A stretch of DNA of 64,000 nucleotides from Ifrita kowaldi (taxonomy: Eukaryota; Chordata; Aves; Passeriformes; Cinclosomatidae). The position numbers were made by a program, and so were the translations under genes. The notes below the pieces were generated by a model. That model was not told the origin of the DNA and did not search any database. It saw only the letters and a program-made list of their open reading frames with translations. This document shows positions 13,748 to 25,257 of the stretch, one piece after another. Numbering within the stretch: position 1 is the first letter of the stretch; each line of letters starts with the position of its first letter. Location: the NCBI GenBank assembly GCA_013398055.1, contig VZRS01004409.1:2785-66784 (forward strand). The letters are read 5' to 3'.

Positions 13748-16700
13748 GTAAGTTTAACTTAGTGATGCGTGTGCATTCTCTATTATTTCCTGTGAAGTGG
13801 ACGGTAACACACCCCAAAACTCTCCTCTGCTCATAATCCCAGTCTCTGTACAAAAGATGCCCTCTGGCATTGAATTGCCTTTGATGTTACAGATGACACA
13901 GATCTTTGGCTACACTGAGCTCAACTGAAGTCATGCAACCGTTCTGGCAGAGATATTTGCAGACCATAAAAATCATCACAGACTTATTGTGGCCCTTTGG
14001 AAGCTGGCTGCAGAATGAAGACCACAGAGCTGAATTTGCAGCCTTGAGTACTTTAGTTTTAACTGGTTTTAAGCTTGTCTCTGTAACTCCAGATTCTCAG
14101 AGCAGAAGCCACTTTTTAAACTTTATAAATAAAAGCACAAATCGCTTTTCTCCTTCCAGCCCTATTCAAACCAAATGGACTTACTAAGATGACCTACAGA
14201 AAGATTCTAATTTAATAGCAGCAGCTTCAAATTTAGAGCTAAAATATTTATTTTTACTCTTTGGTAGTGATTTTAGTGTGGTTAGATGTTGGTAAGGAGT
14301 CAAAAGGGGAAGCTCAGTAATGATCTCAATAAAGCTGGTTTTGGTGTTCATGCTGCCTTGGGCTCTGCTTTGGTGGCACTTCTGTGCCTCAGAATACTTT
14401 TCCCACACTGCTACTCCCTGTCCCTGCTGTCACTACAGACCTAAAACCTGTTTTCTTCCCCTGTGACAGCTTCAGCTGGCAGGCTGCAATGTATTTATCC
14501 TCTCGTGTCCTTGTCTGCCTCTGGTTCTGATTGAATTTCACCTTGCTGGAGTATCCATTCACTATTAGGGTAGCAGGCAGGCTTTCCAGAGGATGTGTAA
14601 TAAATTGATCTGACTGTGTTGTTCTCTTCAGTAATAATAAGTGAAACTAAGTTTTTGGAAGCTTTCTGATACATAAAAACTTAGTAGAAGCCAATTATTA
14701 CAGTTACATACGGAGCACAAGCATGTCTGAAGAAATAATGTATTCAAATACATTAAATTTGGTAGTTGTATATCTTCATCTATATCCTACAAATACTGGG
14801 GAAGTAGAAGAGACTTCAGATTATTTGTTTCTGTGTGTATCTTACATAACGTCAAAACAATAATTTTGACTTTTCTTTTGTCTTGTATTTGCTAGTTGAT
14901 CTCCTTAACAAAGTAAAAAAGTGACTTGCTTCATTCCTTTATTCTTACCACATGCAACTGTTCCCTGATTACGTTCAGCTCCACAGTAACATAACAGCTG
15001 CAGTGAATTCAGTCATGCTGTGGCTTAGCTAGGTGGACATCCAACCCAAAGTGGGCTTTTTGCACTCTCCTATCCAACTGTAGCTGAATATCTACATGAT
15101 TATGATCCTGGAATACTAAGAAGTCAAAGTGGGTTCTGCAATACGGTTCCATTTTCTTCTTTTATAAGATTCATCAGGCCATGACTGATGCTCATTAAAT
15201 CCCTGTATTTCGATGGCATGTTTTTATTTGCTTGATACATTTATATTGACTTCTCAGTAGGATTCAAAGTCACTAGGATCGTGCAGAGCATTAAAAATGT
15301 CTTGTCAAAACAAACAAGTTAATATACTTCATTTTTTTCCCAGCCTTGTAGGGTCAAAAGGCATTCCTAGTCTGGACTAGCCAGAGATTGTTATTTATAG
15401 GATACATTCATAATTAATATGGGATGTAGTTTATTTTGCTCAGCAGGCTTTCTTTGGCTCTGTGATATGTGCATTTTGTGTACTGTATTGTGAGAGAAGA
15501 CAGACTTTCTGAATATGAATTGTTAAATAAAAACTCTGGGGGTATAAATAGTCATATATTGTACATTCTTGAACTGAATTAACATTTTGCTGTTCTTTAT
15601 CAATGCATTTTGAATCAGATTAGCTCCTTTTGGAAAACTAAAGTATTACCTAGAAATTCATACCAATATGTATCAAATGCAATATTTCTTAACATGCTGG
15701 CTTTTAAACCTTTATTCTCCTTGCAAATTGGAAAATGCATGCAGAAACAAGTATTTGTATGTTGTTTCTGAGAGCCAAAATCTGTAAATCAGGGTATTTT
15801 CAGCTACCTGCCTTTTCCTGTATTTCTTTTCCCTCTGCATCCCATACAAAGCTGTCATCATTTCTCTCATTGCTCTTTTTGGGGATGGATTCCAGCTGTG
15901 AAATGAAATTCCCTAGGTTTTATCTGCTGGAGGAAGGGAAACTTAATTTGTAATGCATTATCTATTCTTCAGTGCCTCTACATATGGACACTCTTAGGAG
16001 AGTCTGGCCTGACACTTGTTCCCTTCAAGAATGCCCACAAGGAGTTGGGGGAAGTAGGAAAAGCACTGGCAGTTCATCCCCAGGCATGGCTGTGTGCTGC
16101 ATTCCCGACATGGACGAGTCCTTCAGCTCATCACCTTGAGGTGATCACTGAGGCATGAGGATGAAAGAAACCAAGTTATTCAGGCCTAGAGGGAAGTGAG
16201 GGGAATTGTGTGGGAAGTGGAAAAAAGTCATCTTCTTTTCTTTCCTTTTTGAAGAGATTTCTGAATATTAATTTCTATGTTATTTAGTCAATGAACTTAC
16301 ACAATAGGGGATGGCCATGTGCTCACCTGTGGTGCTGAAGGAACCCAAATTTGCAGTAGGTGCAGTTGCAGAGTTGAATGCACTGTACCCCTGGCATCCT
16401 CATGAGCAGTGTAATTTGTGTGATGCATGCATGTAATGTATTCAGCTGGAAGCACAGGAGTCAGTGGTGTTTTGGAATTTAATCTTTGCATCTTCATTTA
16501 ATCCTTTGCAAAAAGAAGATTGCTCTCTAATGATTTGTAACCAAGTTGTGACTGATTGACCCTGGCTGGACACCAAGTGCCCCCCAAAGCTGTCACTCCC
16601 CTCCACCATGGTCTGCACCACGGGCTCCAGGAGAATCTCAGCTCCAGCACCTGCAGCACCTCCTCCCCTTCCTTCTCCCCTGACATGACGTAATTTTCTA

Positions 16701-19700
16701 GCAGCTTCTCACAGAAGCCACCCCTGTAGCTGGGCCACATAGATCCATTACAATAGTATACCCCAGACACTAAAGAAGTTGAAATTAGTTATGCCTAATT
16801 ATGCTAATCTGTGCTGGCAAATACCGCCACATCTTTCTAAAGCAAAAACACAGTGATTGTCTTTGTTTCCTTGCCGCCCTCCTTTTATAACATTAAAAAT
16901 CCGATGATTAAGAGAAAAAAACCCCTTCAGACTAACTGTAAATGAAGCAATGCACAAATGATTGTGTAGGCTAAGAAAGTGCAACAAATGCAGTAGTGTG
17001 GCAGAATCATTATCCCCTCTTGCTGGCACTGACAGCCCAAGAACAGTGTAAGCACTGACTTGATGTTCCTGCTTCCTGACCTGAAATACCTGGAGAATTC
17101 CTTCATCATGCACTGCAGATGTACCTCCTGGGTAATTCAGTCTGATGGATTTCATAGTGTTTTCTGTTACTGCATATGTAGAAATCATTGAGTCAGAGTT
17201 TGATGGAAAGCTGGAACATCAGAAGAAAAGAGATTGCTTCCAGCTCTCTTCTTTGAACAGCAAACTAAGGAAAGCAAATAAAGAATACCTGTGTCAGAAC
17301 ATTGGTTGCCTTTTAGGATTGTTTCATTTGATTCATCACATAAGGTGAGGTTTTCTGTATGGTTCAAGAAAATAGAAAGGCTACTTCCCCCCACACCCTC
17401 AAAAGGGCACTCATTTCATGGTTGAGATTTCTGGAGTGAAGGGAGTAAGTCTGCTTCAAAGTTGCTTGAGAAAACTTACAGATTTAAACATTGATAAATG
17501 CAGCTGTCTGGTGTTTGTGATTCTGGGTAATAGTCATAAATATTTATATCAAAAACTTCAGAGCATTCTGGCTGTGATGCCCTCAGGCAGTTGCAAATAT
17601 CATTTTGGATGTTGACAAGCAGGATTTGTTTGTTCTGTGTCAGCTTGAGCTGAGCATGTGCCTGTCTCTTCGAAGGACTCTTTTTGGGCACCAGCTTCAG
17701 TTGTGTTTCACCACACACGATTATGTTGCTGAATTGAGGTCTATCCATTTATGACATTTTAGCAGTAGCTGCTGAAATTGTAGGCCCAACTAGTTAAAGC
17801 AGTGAGCAAAACTAGGAAAGGCTTTTTATCATATCAAATGAATGGGAAGACTTTGAAAAGACTTTTTCTCAAAGGCATATTTCTTTGAGCAATTTTAGCA
17901 TGAGGTTTTGGGTGTCTATTTTAGAAGTGACCTTTGTTGTCTCTCCTCTTCTTATTCAGTGTTCTTAACAGAGGACAAAGCCAACTCTGTGTTAAAAAGA
18001 TACCCAAGAGCCAACACTTTTCTGGAAGAAATAAAGCAAGGTGATATAGAACATGAATGCAGAGAAGAAATCTGTAGCTATGAAGAAGCAAGAGAAGCAT
18101 TTGAAAACGAGGAAAAAACGGTATGTTTTGCTGTTTATGTAAAGATGGGTAGGGTGTATTGATACTAAACTTTTGGGTGTGCTGAGTGCTTGTGTGTTTT
18201 CCAGCATTGCATTAGATTTGGTTTTTGCACAGGGAAGTCGTATTGGCAAGGACAGTGATTTAGTGGCCATAGTGGCACAGGGAACATTGCAGATTTCTTC
18301 CAAAATTTACACAGGTGACACATTCCACTCTTCAGTGGCTGAGCCCTACATCAAACAATAAGTGTATAAAGGCATACTGGACATTTTAAGTTCTTGGCAT
18401 CTTTTTGTTGGGAGTCATACCTGGGGAGATGGATAAGGCTGGCAGGAGAATTTTCTGATTTATTAAAATGAAGTTGTAGGACATGTGGTGTCTCTTCAAA
18501 GCTGCTTCTTTCTGAAGCTGTAAAGTACCTGCACACACAAGTTTTTTACCTCCCAAACTTGACTTGGTGCGACTATTCCTAGTGATAGCTCATTGTGTAA
18601 TTAAGAATAATGTGTACAATGAGACAACTTGTATAAAATTCTAACACAATATCATTTTTGCTTTTTGTTCCAGTCACTAGAGAAAGCATAACCTAAACAC
18701 GTTGTCTCTCACTTCAGCTTCTTTCTCCCATTTCGGAACATTTTATGTTATGGTAATTAGCATTTCCCTTGCAGAGGTATTTGGGAAGTAGTAAAATGGA
18801 AATAATTATATTTCTTTTGTGCCACAAGTGGTGAAGGAGCTTCCAGTAAGGTCCTGACCTTTTATCCATTTCCACTACTGTATCCCTGTTCCCTGGCTGC
18901 TGTGTTCTGCTGTGGGGAGTTGCTAATGGGCCAGGCTCTGCTAATGTGCAGTCGTGCCTGACCAGCCTCATTTACTTGGGCTTTATTTAGTGCATTGTCC
19001 CCCAGCAGTATCCATCTACACAGCCACTTAGTAATACTTAACGTCTATGTCCCAGAGGAAGGGAATGGATGCAGTAGACTGGGAATATGATACAGTATAT
19101 TCAGAGAAACACAGGATCAAAGCTTTCATAGTATAGATAGACTGGAAGTGAGATAGGGTCTGTAGCTTATTTATCTCATGGTAACTTTTTGTCTAATCTC
19201 TCTCTTTGTATTTTTTATCTTGTCCATTTGCTTCTTTGTTTTTCTGAAGTCTTCTGGGCAGGTCTGCAACTTGCAGATTTGTAATATTAGAAGAATATCA
19301 GATAGTTCCTTCAAGTTATTTTTGGTGCATGAGTTTTTAATTAGCATTGTGTATGTCAAGTGTGCATATATGCCATTCAATATTTCCAAGACAGGCTTGG
19401 GGATTTTGACAGATTCAAAATTATTATTTAAAACTATATAGTTGATTATAAAGATAAAACTATTATGTTAGGCTAGAGCCAACAGGGAAGAATTTGCAGT
19501 ACTTTGTGGGTAAAATAGAGTATGAAATTCTGTATTAGCAAATGTGCATGTGGAGGAATTGGGAACATTTATTATAATATATGATTGGCTCTGAACTTAA
19601 TTCAGGAACAAGATCACAATTTCAGTCTATGAAGACTTCAATTTAAAGCTGAGCAGTCAAGCAAAGCCAAAACCAGATAAAAAAACCCTGAGTTATAAGA

Positions 19701-22700
19701 ATCTGAAGTAAAGGAACAGGGATCAAAATAAAGAGTGTACCCACATCTTGAATGTGTACAACTCTCATCTCCCTCTCTTTAAAAGCAAATTAGTAGGTGA
19801 GGAAGGACCAGAGAAGTCCTTCAGAGAAGTGTGGCAATTGATGAAAGATATGGAAAGACATTCATAACAATAATAGATCATAAAATAATTGAATCAGGGA
19901 ATGTGTGATGATGTCTGTGACATGAAGGCTGAGCTGAGGTCAGTCACTTGCCATCCCTCAGACAGCAGAGCTAAGAAGGCCTCAAAGGAAACTGGAAAGG
20001 TGCAGGTTCAAAGCAAACAGAAGTCTCTCCTCACCACAGCTAATAGAGCTGTGGACTGCCTTGCCACAGGATGTCTCAGATTCTAAAAGCTTGTATAGGT
20101 TCAGAGAACAGTAATTTAACTGAAGGGAAAATAAATCAGTCTGGAACCATTAATTAAAAGGAATCAGCTTTGGCTAATGGAGGTTCTTGAGGTACAAATA
20201 TGTGAAATCTGGGAGAGTATCACTGCCTGCTTGTGTTTGAACTCTTTCAGCAGTCTCTAAAGATTATTGTCAGAGAGAAGTTAACAGATAAGGTGAGCCC
20301 TAGGTGTGATCTTGTAAAGCTGTTTATTTGTGGTGCTTGTAGCCTGCAGGCAGCACTGCATGTGGTCACTGGTCAGGTGTCAGAGGTTGTTGGGAGGCTC
20401 AAACATTTATACAAAGGTTACTGTGCAAAGAATCTGAATGTGGTTGTAGCACTGGTGTTAATTTAATTTCCATTAAGTCACTTTTTCAAAATTAAACTGC
20501 ATGAAGATTTTAAAAGCTGGAAGTCACAGATTTTCATTCCTGTTGCAAATTTCCTGTGAATTTTAAGTATTGCAAAAATTGGAAAGCTCTCTGTGTTGCT
20601 TTTTTCAAGCAAAACAAACAAACTACTGCTAAAAAGCTTAGTAAGCAACTCAAAACTCGGCAGCACCAGATCTAAAATGATGTGATTGAGTAAGGCTGCC
20701 AGTCTGTGTAATTATGGATGCTGGATAAATATTCAGAAGAGAAGAGGGGAATCTTTTCCTGCTACTTGAAACTGGGGGCAGACCAGAAGGAAGGAGTGTA
20801 GCAGGTGCACTCACTTCCCCTTAGTGCTCTGTTCTCACCCTCTGCCTGGCGAATACCAAGCAGTCTTCTGACTGGCTTATTATCAGTCCACCTTGAAAAC
20901 AAGTCAGACAATTGACAAAGGATCATTTGAGGCTGATAATGCTGCCAAATGTAGTAAAGGCCTCCAGTGAAATTCTCAAGAGGGTGTGAGTCTCCTCCTT
21001 CCTTGCAGATCCCTTATTTGAGTCAGCATTCAGATCCAGTTGACTGATACTGACTCTGTTCTGAGAAGTATTACAAATAAGAGGGAAACAAAATTCTCGC
21101 AAATTTTGCTGTAATTGCGTTTGGGATGCCTTTGAGAATTCCTTTCTATTATTTCAAACTGGATTTGCCAAAACACTAAGGTGCATTCAGAAAAGTAGTT
21201 CTTGGCAGGAATATATGTTAGATGTTTTCTAAGTCTTTTCCGTTGCAGTTATCTGATTATGTGGCCTGCTTAACTTAGTTTTTCAGCCTTATAAGGCTTT
21301 TATACCTGGTATTCCCAGTTGTACAGCACTCAAGGATAAATGGTTACCAAAGTGTCCTTTTCATTAATCACAAGTTAGTAATTTTGTCAAGCAGAAAGTC
21401 CTTTCTGTTGTTAGTTTAAGAGACCAGCAATTGTGGGAGAAACGTTTGTGCTGTGCGTTTTCTAAATTACTCTTTAACTTTCTGTATGAATTTTACAGCT
21501 GGTTTGTAAGTTTTCAGTCTTCCCTCTCTTGGTCTTTTTCACAGCAGTTTGTACAAATCCTCACACTGTGCAAATTCATCTAAGTTGTCTGTGGCTTTGT
21601 TGGGCAGGATTTGGCTCTGACCAGATGTCTTGTACTCCTCCTGCACCATCACTTCACTCTGCAGTGTAGCTGTGGGGTGGCAGAGCAGAGGGAGAGCTCG
21701 GCAGCTGTGCAGCCCAAACCTGAAGGATGAGTTTCCTGCAGTTTCTGTGGCAGTCTGGAACTAAAAGTCTTTGTGCCTCTCTTGGAGATCTGACTTGCAA
21801 AAATGCAAGCTGGAAACCTGAGATCTAATATGCTAACAAGGTTATGTTTGTTGGGGTTTTGTGGGGTTGTTTTTTTGGTTGGTTGTTTTTTTCTTCCCCC
21901 CTGAAGAAGAACATTAAAAAAAAATTTAAAATGAATAAGCAAGTGTTTCTTTCTTAGTGTTTTTCCCCTGCGTGCAGAACTTCATTCCTCTGTCTCTGTA
22001 AGATAGTGTTAGACCTAAAGTAATTTTTGACCAGGGAGTGGGGAGTGTCTAAACTGTCTTGAATTTTCTTTGCCTTGCATGTAAATGAAAGAGAACATTA
22101 AACTACTTTCATCCTTAAGGAGGTTTAAACTCTTACTTTAAGCTCTTTATACATCTGTCTGTTCACATCACCAAGTCAAACATCCCAAAAGCAACACACC
22201 CTGTTCTGCACTAAGTGCCTGCCACTCGGGGAGAACAGAACAGCTTTTCTGCTGCTTTGCTGAGTTGCAGAGTGCCAAGGAGAGATGCTGTTTCAGCTTT
22301 CTGAAGAAGATACAGTGACCTTTTCCACAGCAGATAGATCTGACTTAGAAGTAACATGGAAACAATATTAAAATACCAGTCAATACTTACTACCCTTCTA
22401 TTGGAGAAGATGCATTTCCTCTGCAGTCTGCAACCCAAAACAGATTGTTGGGGAGAAGTGTGATTTCTTCTTTTTCATCAAAACTACCTTTCTCCCCCAG
22501 AGAGTCTTTAAAATGACACATCCTTGCACAGTATATTTAATGACTTTCAGTAAATCTTTAAAACTTTGGTCTTAGAAACTGACATTGTACCATTTTATTT
22601 CTTTGCTGCCATTGAGGCCACAGAACAGTGATGTGGGAAGTTTGGTCCCAGTACATACAGTAGCATTTCATAATCCTAATTAATCCTTTTCTGCTTTTTT

Positions 22701-25257
22701 TAGCTAACAATATATTATTTGTTCCACTAAGTAATCTATTTAGCTATATTCTAACCAGATGCAAAAGTAAGAGGTATTCTTAATTGCCTGGTAGTCTGGT
22801 GGGGAGAGGGTGAGGTGTTTGGTTCTGCCCGGTTTTATCATGCAGACATCCCAAAAGCCCTCAGTTGTGCAGCTAATGGCATTTTTCAATGTTAGTTCCC
22901 CCCAAAATACGTTTTTCTAAACTCAGAACAGTTGGTTTGGGGTTCACTGTGGAGCACACATCAAGGAGCACCCTTGTAGAGAAGTATTTAGAGTCCATCT
23001 TCCCAGATTTTCTTGCTTTATTTGAAGCTAATGTTACCTGACGCAGCTTAGATGATTTGGACCTGGGTTCACATCAAAGAGGGGCATTGTGACAACCTGC
23101 TTGTGGTGTCAAGCCTTAAAATTTAGGGAAAATGCCTGATCCTAGATTGGTGTAGGAGTCAAAATTGTTTTGGTTTTTGAATTTGCACATAGGCATAACA
23201 AAAACTGAATTTATCTTTGGAAAAGAAAATTTACAGGATAGTCAGTTGTTTCATGCACATGGCATTGCTCTTAACCTGAGTAAATTCTGATCCAAAAGTG
23301 TTGTGAGTTTGTGTTTTGCCCATGGTGTCCTGCGTTTGCACAGGGAAAGCTTGAGCTCCATGCTAGAGGGATTGTGCTGCTTCTGGACTCAAGCTGCCTC
23401 TGGGGTCAGTTTGGTGGCATTTTCTGTTTAATGCTCATCATGTGGCAGCAGGCCTGGACTAAAAAACCTGATGAATCTGATTAGTCTGTGCACAAGACAG
23501 TCTGCAACCTGAATACATAATTTAGTAACAACTGAGCATTTCAATTGACAATTTCAGTTCTACCTGATGACAGTTTTATAAACAGTTGCATGAAATGTGT
23601 GCTGTCATTTAAAATTGAGTGATGCTGGCAGGAGCCGGTTGGGGTCAGGTCTGTGCATTTTTAAAGAAAACTAAGGAGTTCAGAGTTTCTGGCATGGACC
23701 AGGGAGTGTCATTAATTACAGTTTTTTGGTTTGGGGTTTTTTAAAATTGTACTACAATATACTAAAACACACTGCATTATTACTGTAAAACACAGTGGAA
23801 GTGTTTCGTAGTAGAAGAGACATTACAGGTGAGGATGGCTACTCTTTTGAGGCAGGGTATGTTTTTCTTTTGTACTATTCCTTCATAGCATTCACTGCAG
23901 AAGAAATTGCATGGTAACATGATCTTTGTGCTCCTACTTGTGCATATAAATACAGCAAAGAGGACTTTCAAGTGTTGGTGTCCCTTTTCATCTTTGTTTT
24001 CACTTGTTCATATTTTCACTTTATGTTCCATTTATCTGTAGCTATGTTGTCAAGGTTTCTAGAATATAATAACCTGTGTAATAGCCTCATAGTTATGGTG
24101 CTATTTTTAACTGTAAACAGAGGATTTGGATCAACTCAAAATAGCCTGACAGGAATTAATGTATGAGCCAGAGGGTGGGGCGTGTCTAAATTATGATAAG
24201 ACAGTACAGCATAGTTGTGCTTTGCCAAAATGGTCTGTCATTCTGAGCCAGTGTTTCCCTGTCAAATTGTACTGGTGTATTACTGCAATTTTAAAACAAA
24301 CAAACAAGCAAAGCCTAAACTTGTATCTTGAGTGGTGCTGACAGATTCTGATCCACCAGATGGCTGATGTGCATGCTGATTAGGCAGGAGCTTTTGAGAT
24401 TTTTTTTTCCTAGTTTGTTTTGTGGGTGGTTTTTTTTCTTTTCTTTGTGTGTTATTGCTTAGTCCTGTCTGTGCTGCATGTTTGTAAACATTGAGTGCAG
24501 ACATAAGAATCTTAAAGTAGTGAAGGTTGTTTTAAAAAACCAAATCCCTTTTGTATCACTAATCACATGAGAAGAAGAATTGAAAGTTTATGTGTGCTTA
24601 TCCGTGCCAGTTCTTATTTTAATCATCAATATTTGAAATGCCTTCTTTTTTCCTCATTTTTTAAAACAACTTGCTTACATTGCTTGTTTTTTATTAACTT
24701 TGTTATGGTTTCTGACATGTTGTGTCTTGCTCTTCTAGAAGGAATTCTGGAAAGTCTACAAAAACGGACTCCAGGGAGAAAGTAACACAGGACATAGCTG
24801 GTATTCATTTTACCTTGCATTTCCATTAATCATTGGCCTTTTTGTTATCCTCATTGTCATTTTTGTCATCTGGAGATGCCTGTTTAAAAAGAAAATGCGT
24901 AGGCAGTCGGTGTACGTGCACAGGGGAGCCCACGGAGCGCTGGGCGATGGTGCTGATGGCAGAGGGCCCCTCCCGCCGCCTCTCAGCATTGTTCATTCCC
25001 CACAGGAGGAAATGTATGAAGTCAGTGGGCTCTCTCCAGGAGGTCTGAGCTATTCGGATGCACGGTCAGACTCAATATCCACAAGGCTCTCAAACTGTGA
25101 TCCTCCTCCTTCCTATGAGGAAGCCACTGGGGAAATCAGTGTGAGAAGAAGCGAAACTGAACAACATTTAGATCCACCCCCACAGTATGAAGATATTGTG
25201 AATTCCAGTTCAGCCAGTGCCATTGCACTAACTCCCATTGTCACCAGTACTAAGTAA
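13738..25257 (+). CDS. PRRG1: Transmembrane gamma-carboxyglutamic acid protein 1 (proline-rich Gla protein 1), three coding exons
   Basis: The coding sequence joins 13738-13747, 17960-18120 and 24739-25257 (690 bases, 229 residues plus stop). The encoded protein is a single-pass membrane protein with a vitamin K-dependent Gla domain outside and a proline-rich tail in the cytoplasm. Residues 1-20 are a short propeptide ending KRYPR. Residues 21-64 are the Gla domain with many Glu residues and the paired Cys37/Cys42. The aromatic stack FW at 60-61 follows, and residues 82-102 form the hydrophobic span. Two PPxY motifs, PPSY at 180-183 and PPQY at 204-207, fit binding to WW-domain proteins. Blocks such as RYPRAN, EEAREAFEN, STRLSNCDPPP and YEDIVNS agree with mammalian PRRG1 (218 residues in human) rather than PRRG2-4. 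The ligand and physiological role are not established. LANCL3 lies downstream on the same strand, as in human. Confidence 0.96.
13748..17959 (+). other. PRRG1: PRRG1 intron between start exon and Gla exon
   Basis: This GT-AG intron is 4.2 kb long and has no supported exon. It holds an old interspersed repeat on the minus strand around 16498-16770. The rest looks like ordinary AT-rich unique sequence. Confidence 0.85.
16498..16770 (-). repeat. Probable avian interspersed repeat (LTR-type) fragment inside a PRRG1 intron
   Basis: Read on the minus strand, this patch is unlike the AT-rich intron around it. It has a 'ggtggcttctgtgagaagc' segment, a purine-rich 'gagaaggaaggggagg' segment and 'gcccgtggtgcagaccatgg'. 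From general familiarity with songbird sequence I associate this wording with a dispersed retroviral-LTR-like repeat. The frame is open for 90 codons with no recognisable domain. I cannot name the family reliably. Confidence 0.35.
17960..18120 (+). CDS. PRRG1: PRRG1 Gla-domain exon
   Basis: The acceptor is tcttattcag (AG at 17958-17959) and the donor is GTATGT at 18121. The exon completes the split Val codon and encodes residues 5-57: the rest of the propeptide, with the basic KRYPR cleavage region, and most of the Gla domain. About a dozen Glu residues are candidates for gamma-carboxylation, and the Cys37-Cys42 pair forms the small disulfide loop of the family. The exon ends in phase 0 after Glu-Lys-Thr, the usual boundary between Gla domain and aromatic stack. 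Confidence 0.96.
18121..24738 (+). other. PRRG1: PRRG1 intron between Gla exon and terminal exon
   Basis: This GT-AG intron is 6.6 kb long. I see no additional exon. It contains a diverged LINE remnant at about 20010-20110; otherwise it is AT-rich unique sequence. Confidence 0.85.
20010..20110 (+). repeat. Old CR1/L3-type LINE remnant
   Basis: The words 'gctgtggactgccttgccac' and 'aggatgtctcagattctaaa', followed by 'agcttgtataggttcagaga', follow the pattern of the ancient CR1-family 3' region ('gtggaactccttgccacagg', then 'atgt...aagagctt...gggttca'). The copy is heavily diverged, non-coding and lies within a PRRG1 intron. The ends are approximate. Confidence 0.45.
24739..25257 (+). CDS. PRRG1: PRRG1 terminal coding exon: membrane span and PPxY tail
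   Basis: The acceptor is ttgctcttctag (AG at 24737-24738) and the reading frame starts in phase 0 with Lys-Glu-Phe-Trp. The exon encodes residues 58-229: the aromatic stack, a short extracellular linker, the hydrophobic span (FYLAFPLIIGLFVILIVIFV region, residues 81-100), a basic stop-transfer run (KKKMRR), and the cytoplasmic tail with PPSY and PPQY. The stop is TAA at 25255-25257. The tail segment from about residue 117 to 139 is longer and more Gly-rich than in human PRRG1, which accounts for the extra eleven residues. Confidence 0.97.
   Translation, partial: KEFWKVYKNGLQGESNTGHSWYSFYLAFPLIIGLFVILIVIFVIWRCLFKKKMRRQSVYVHRGAHGALGDGADGRGPLPPPLSIVHSPQEEMYEVSGLSPGGLSYSDARSDSISTRLSNCDPPPSYEEATGEISVRRSETEQHLDPPPQYEDIVNSSSASAIALTPIVTSTK

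Noticed and set aside
17908..18162. PRRG1 Gla frame starting at the upstream ATG 17908 and running to 18162
   Set aside because: The bases before 17960 are the polypyrimidine tract of an acceptor and those after 18120 follow a GT donor; family homology covers only 17960-18120.
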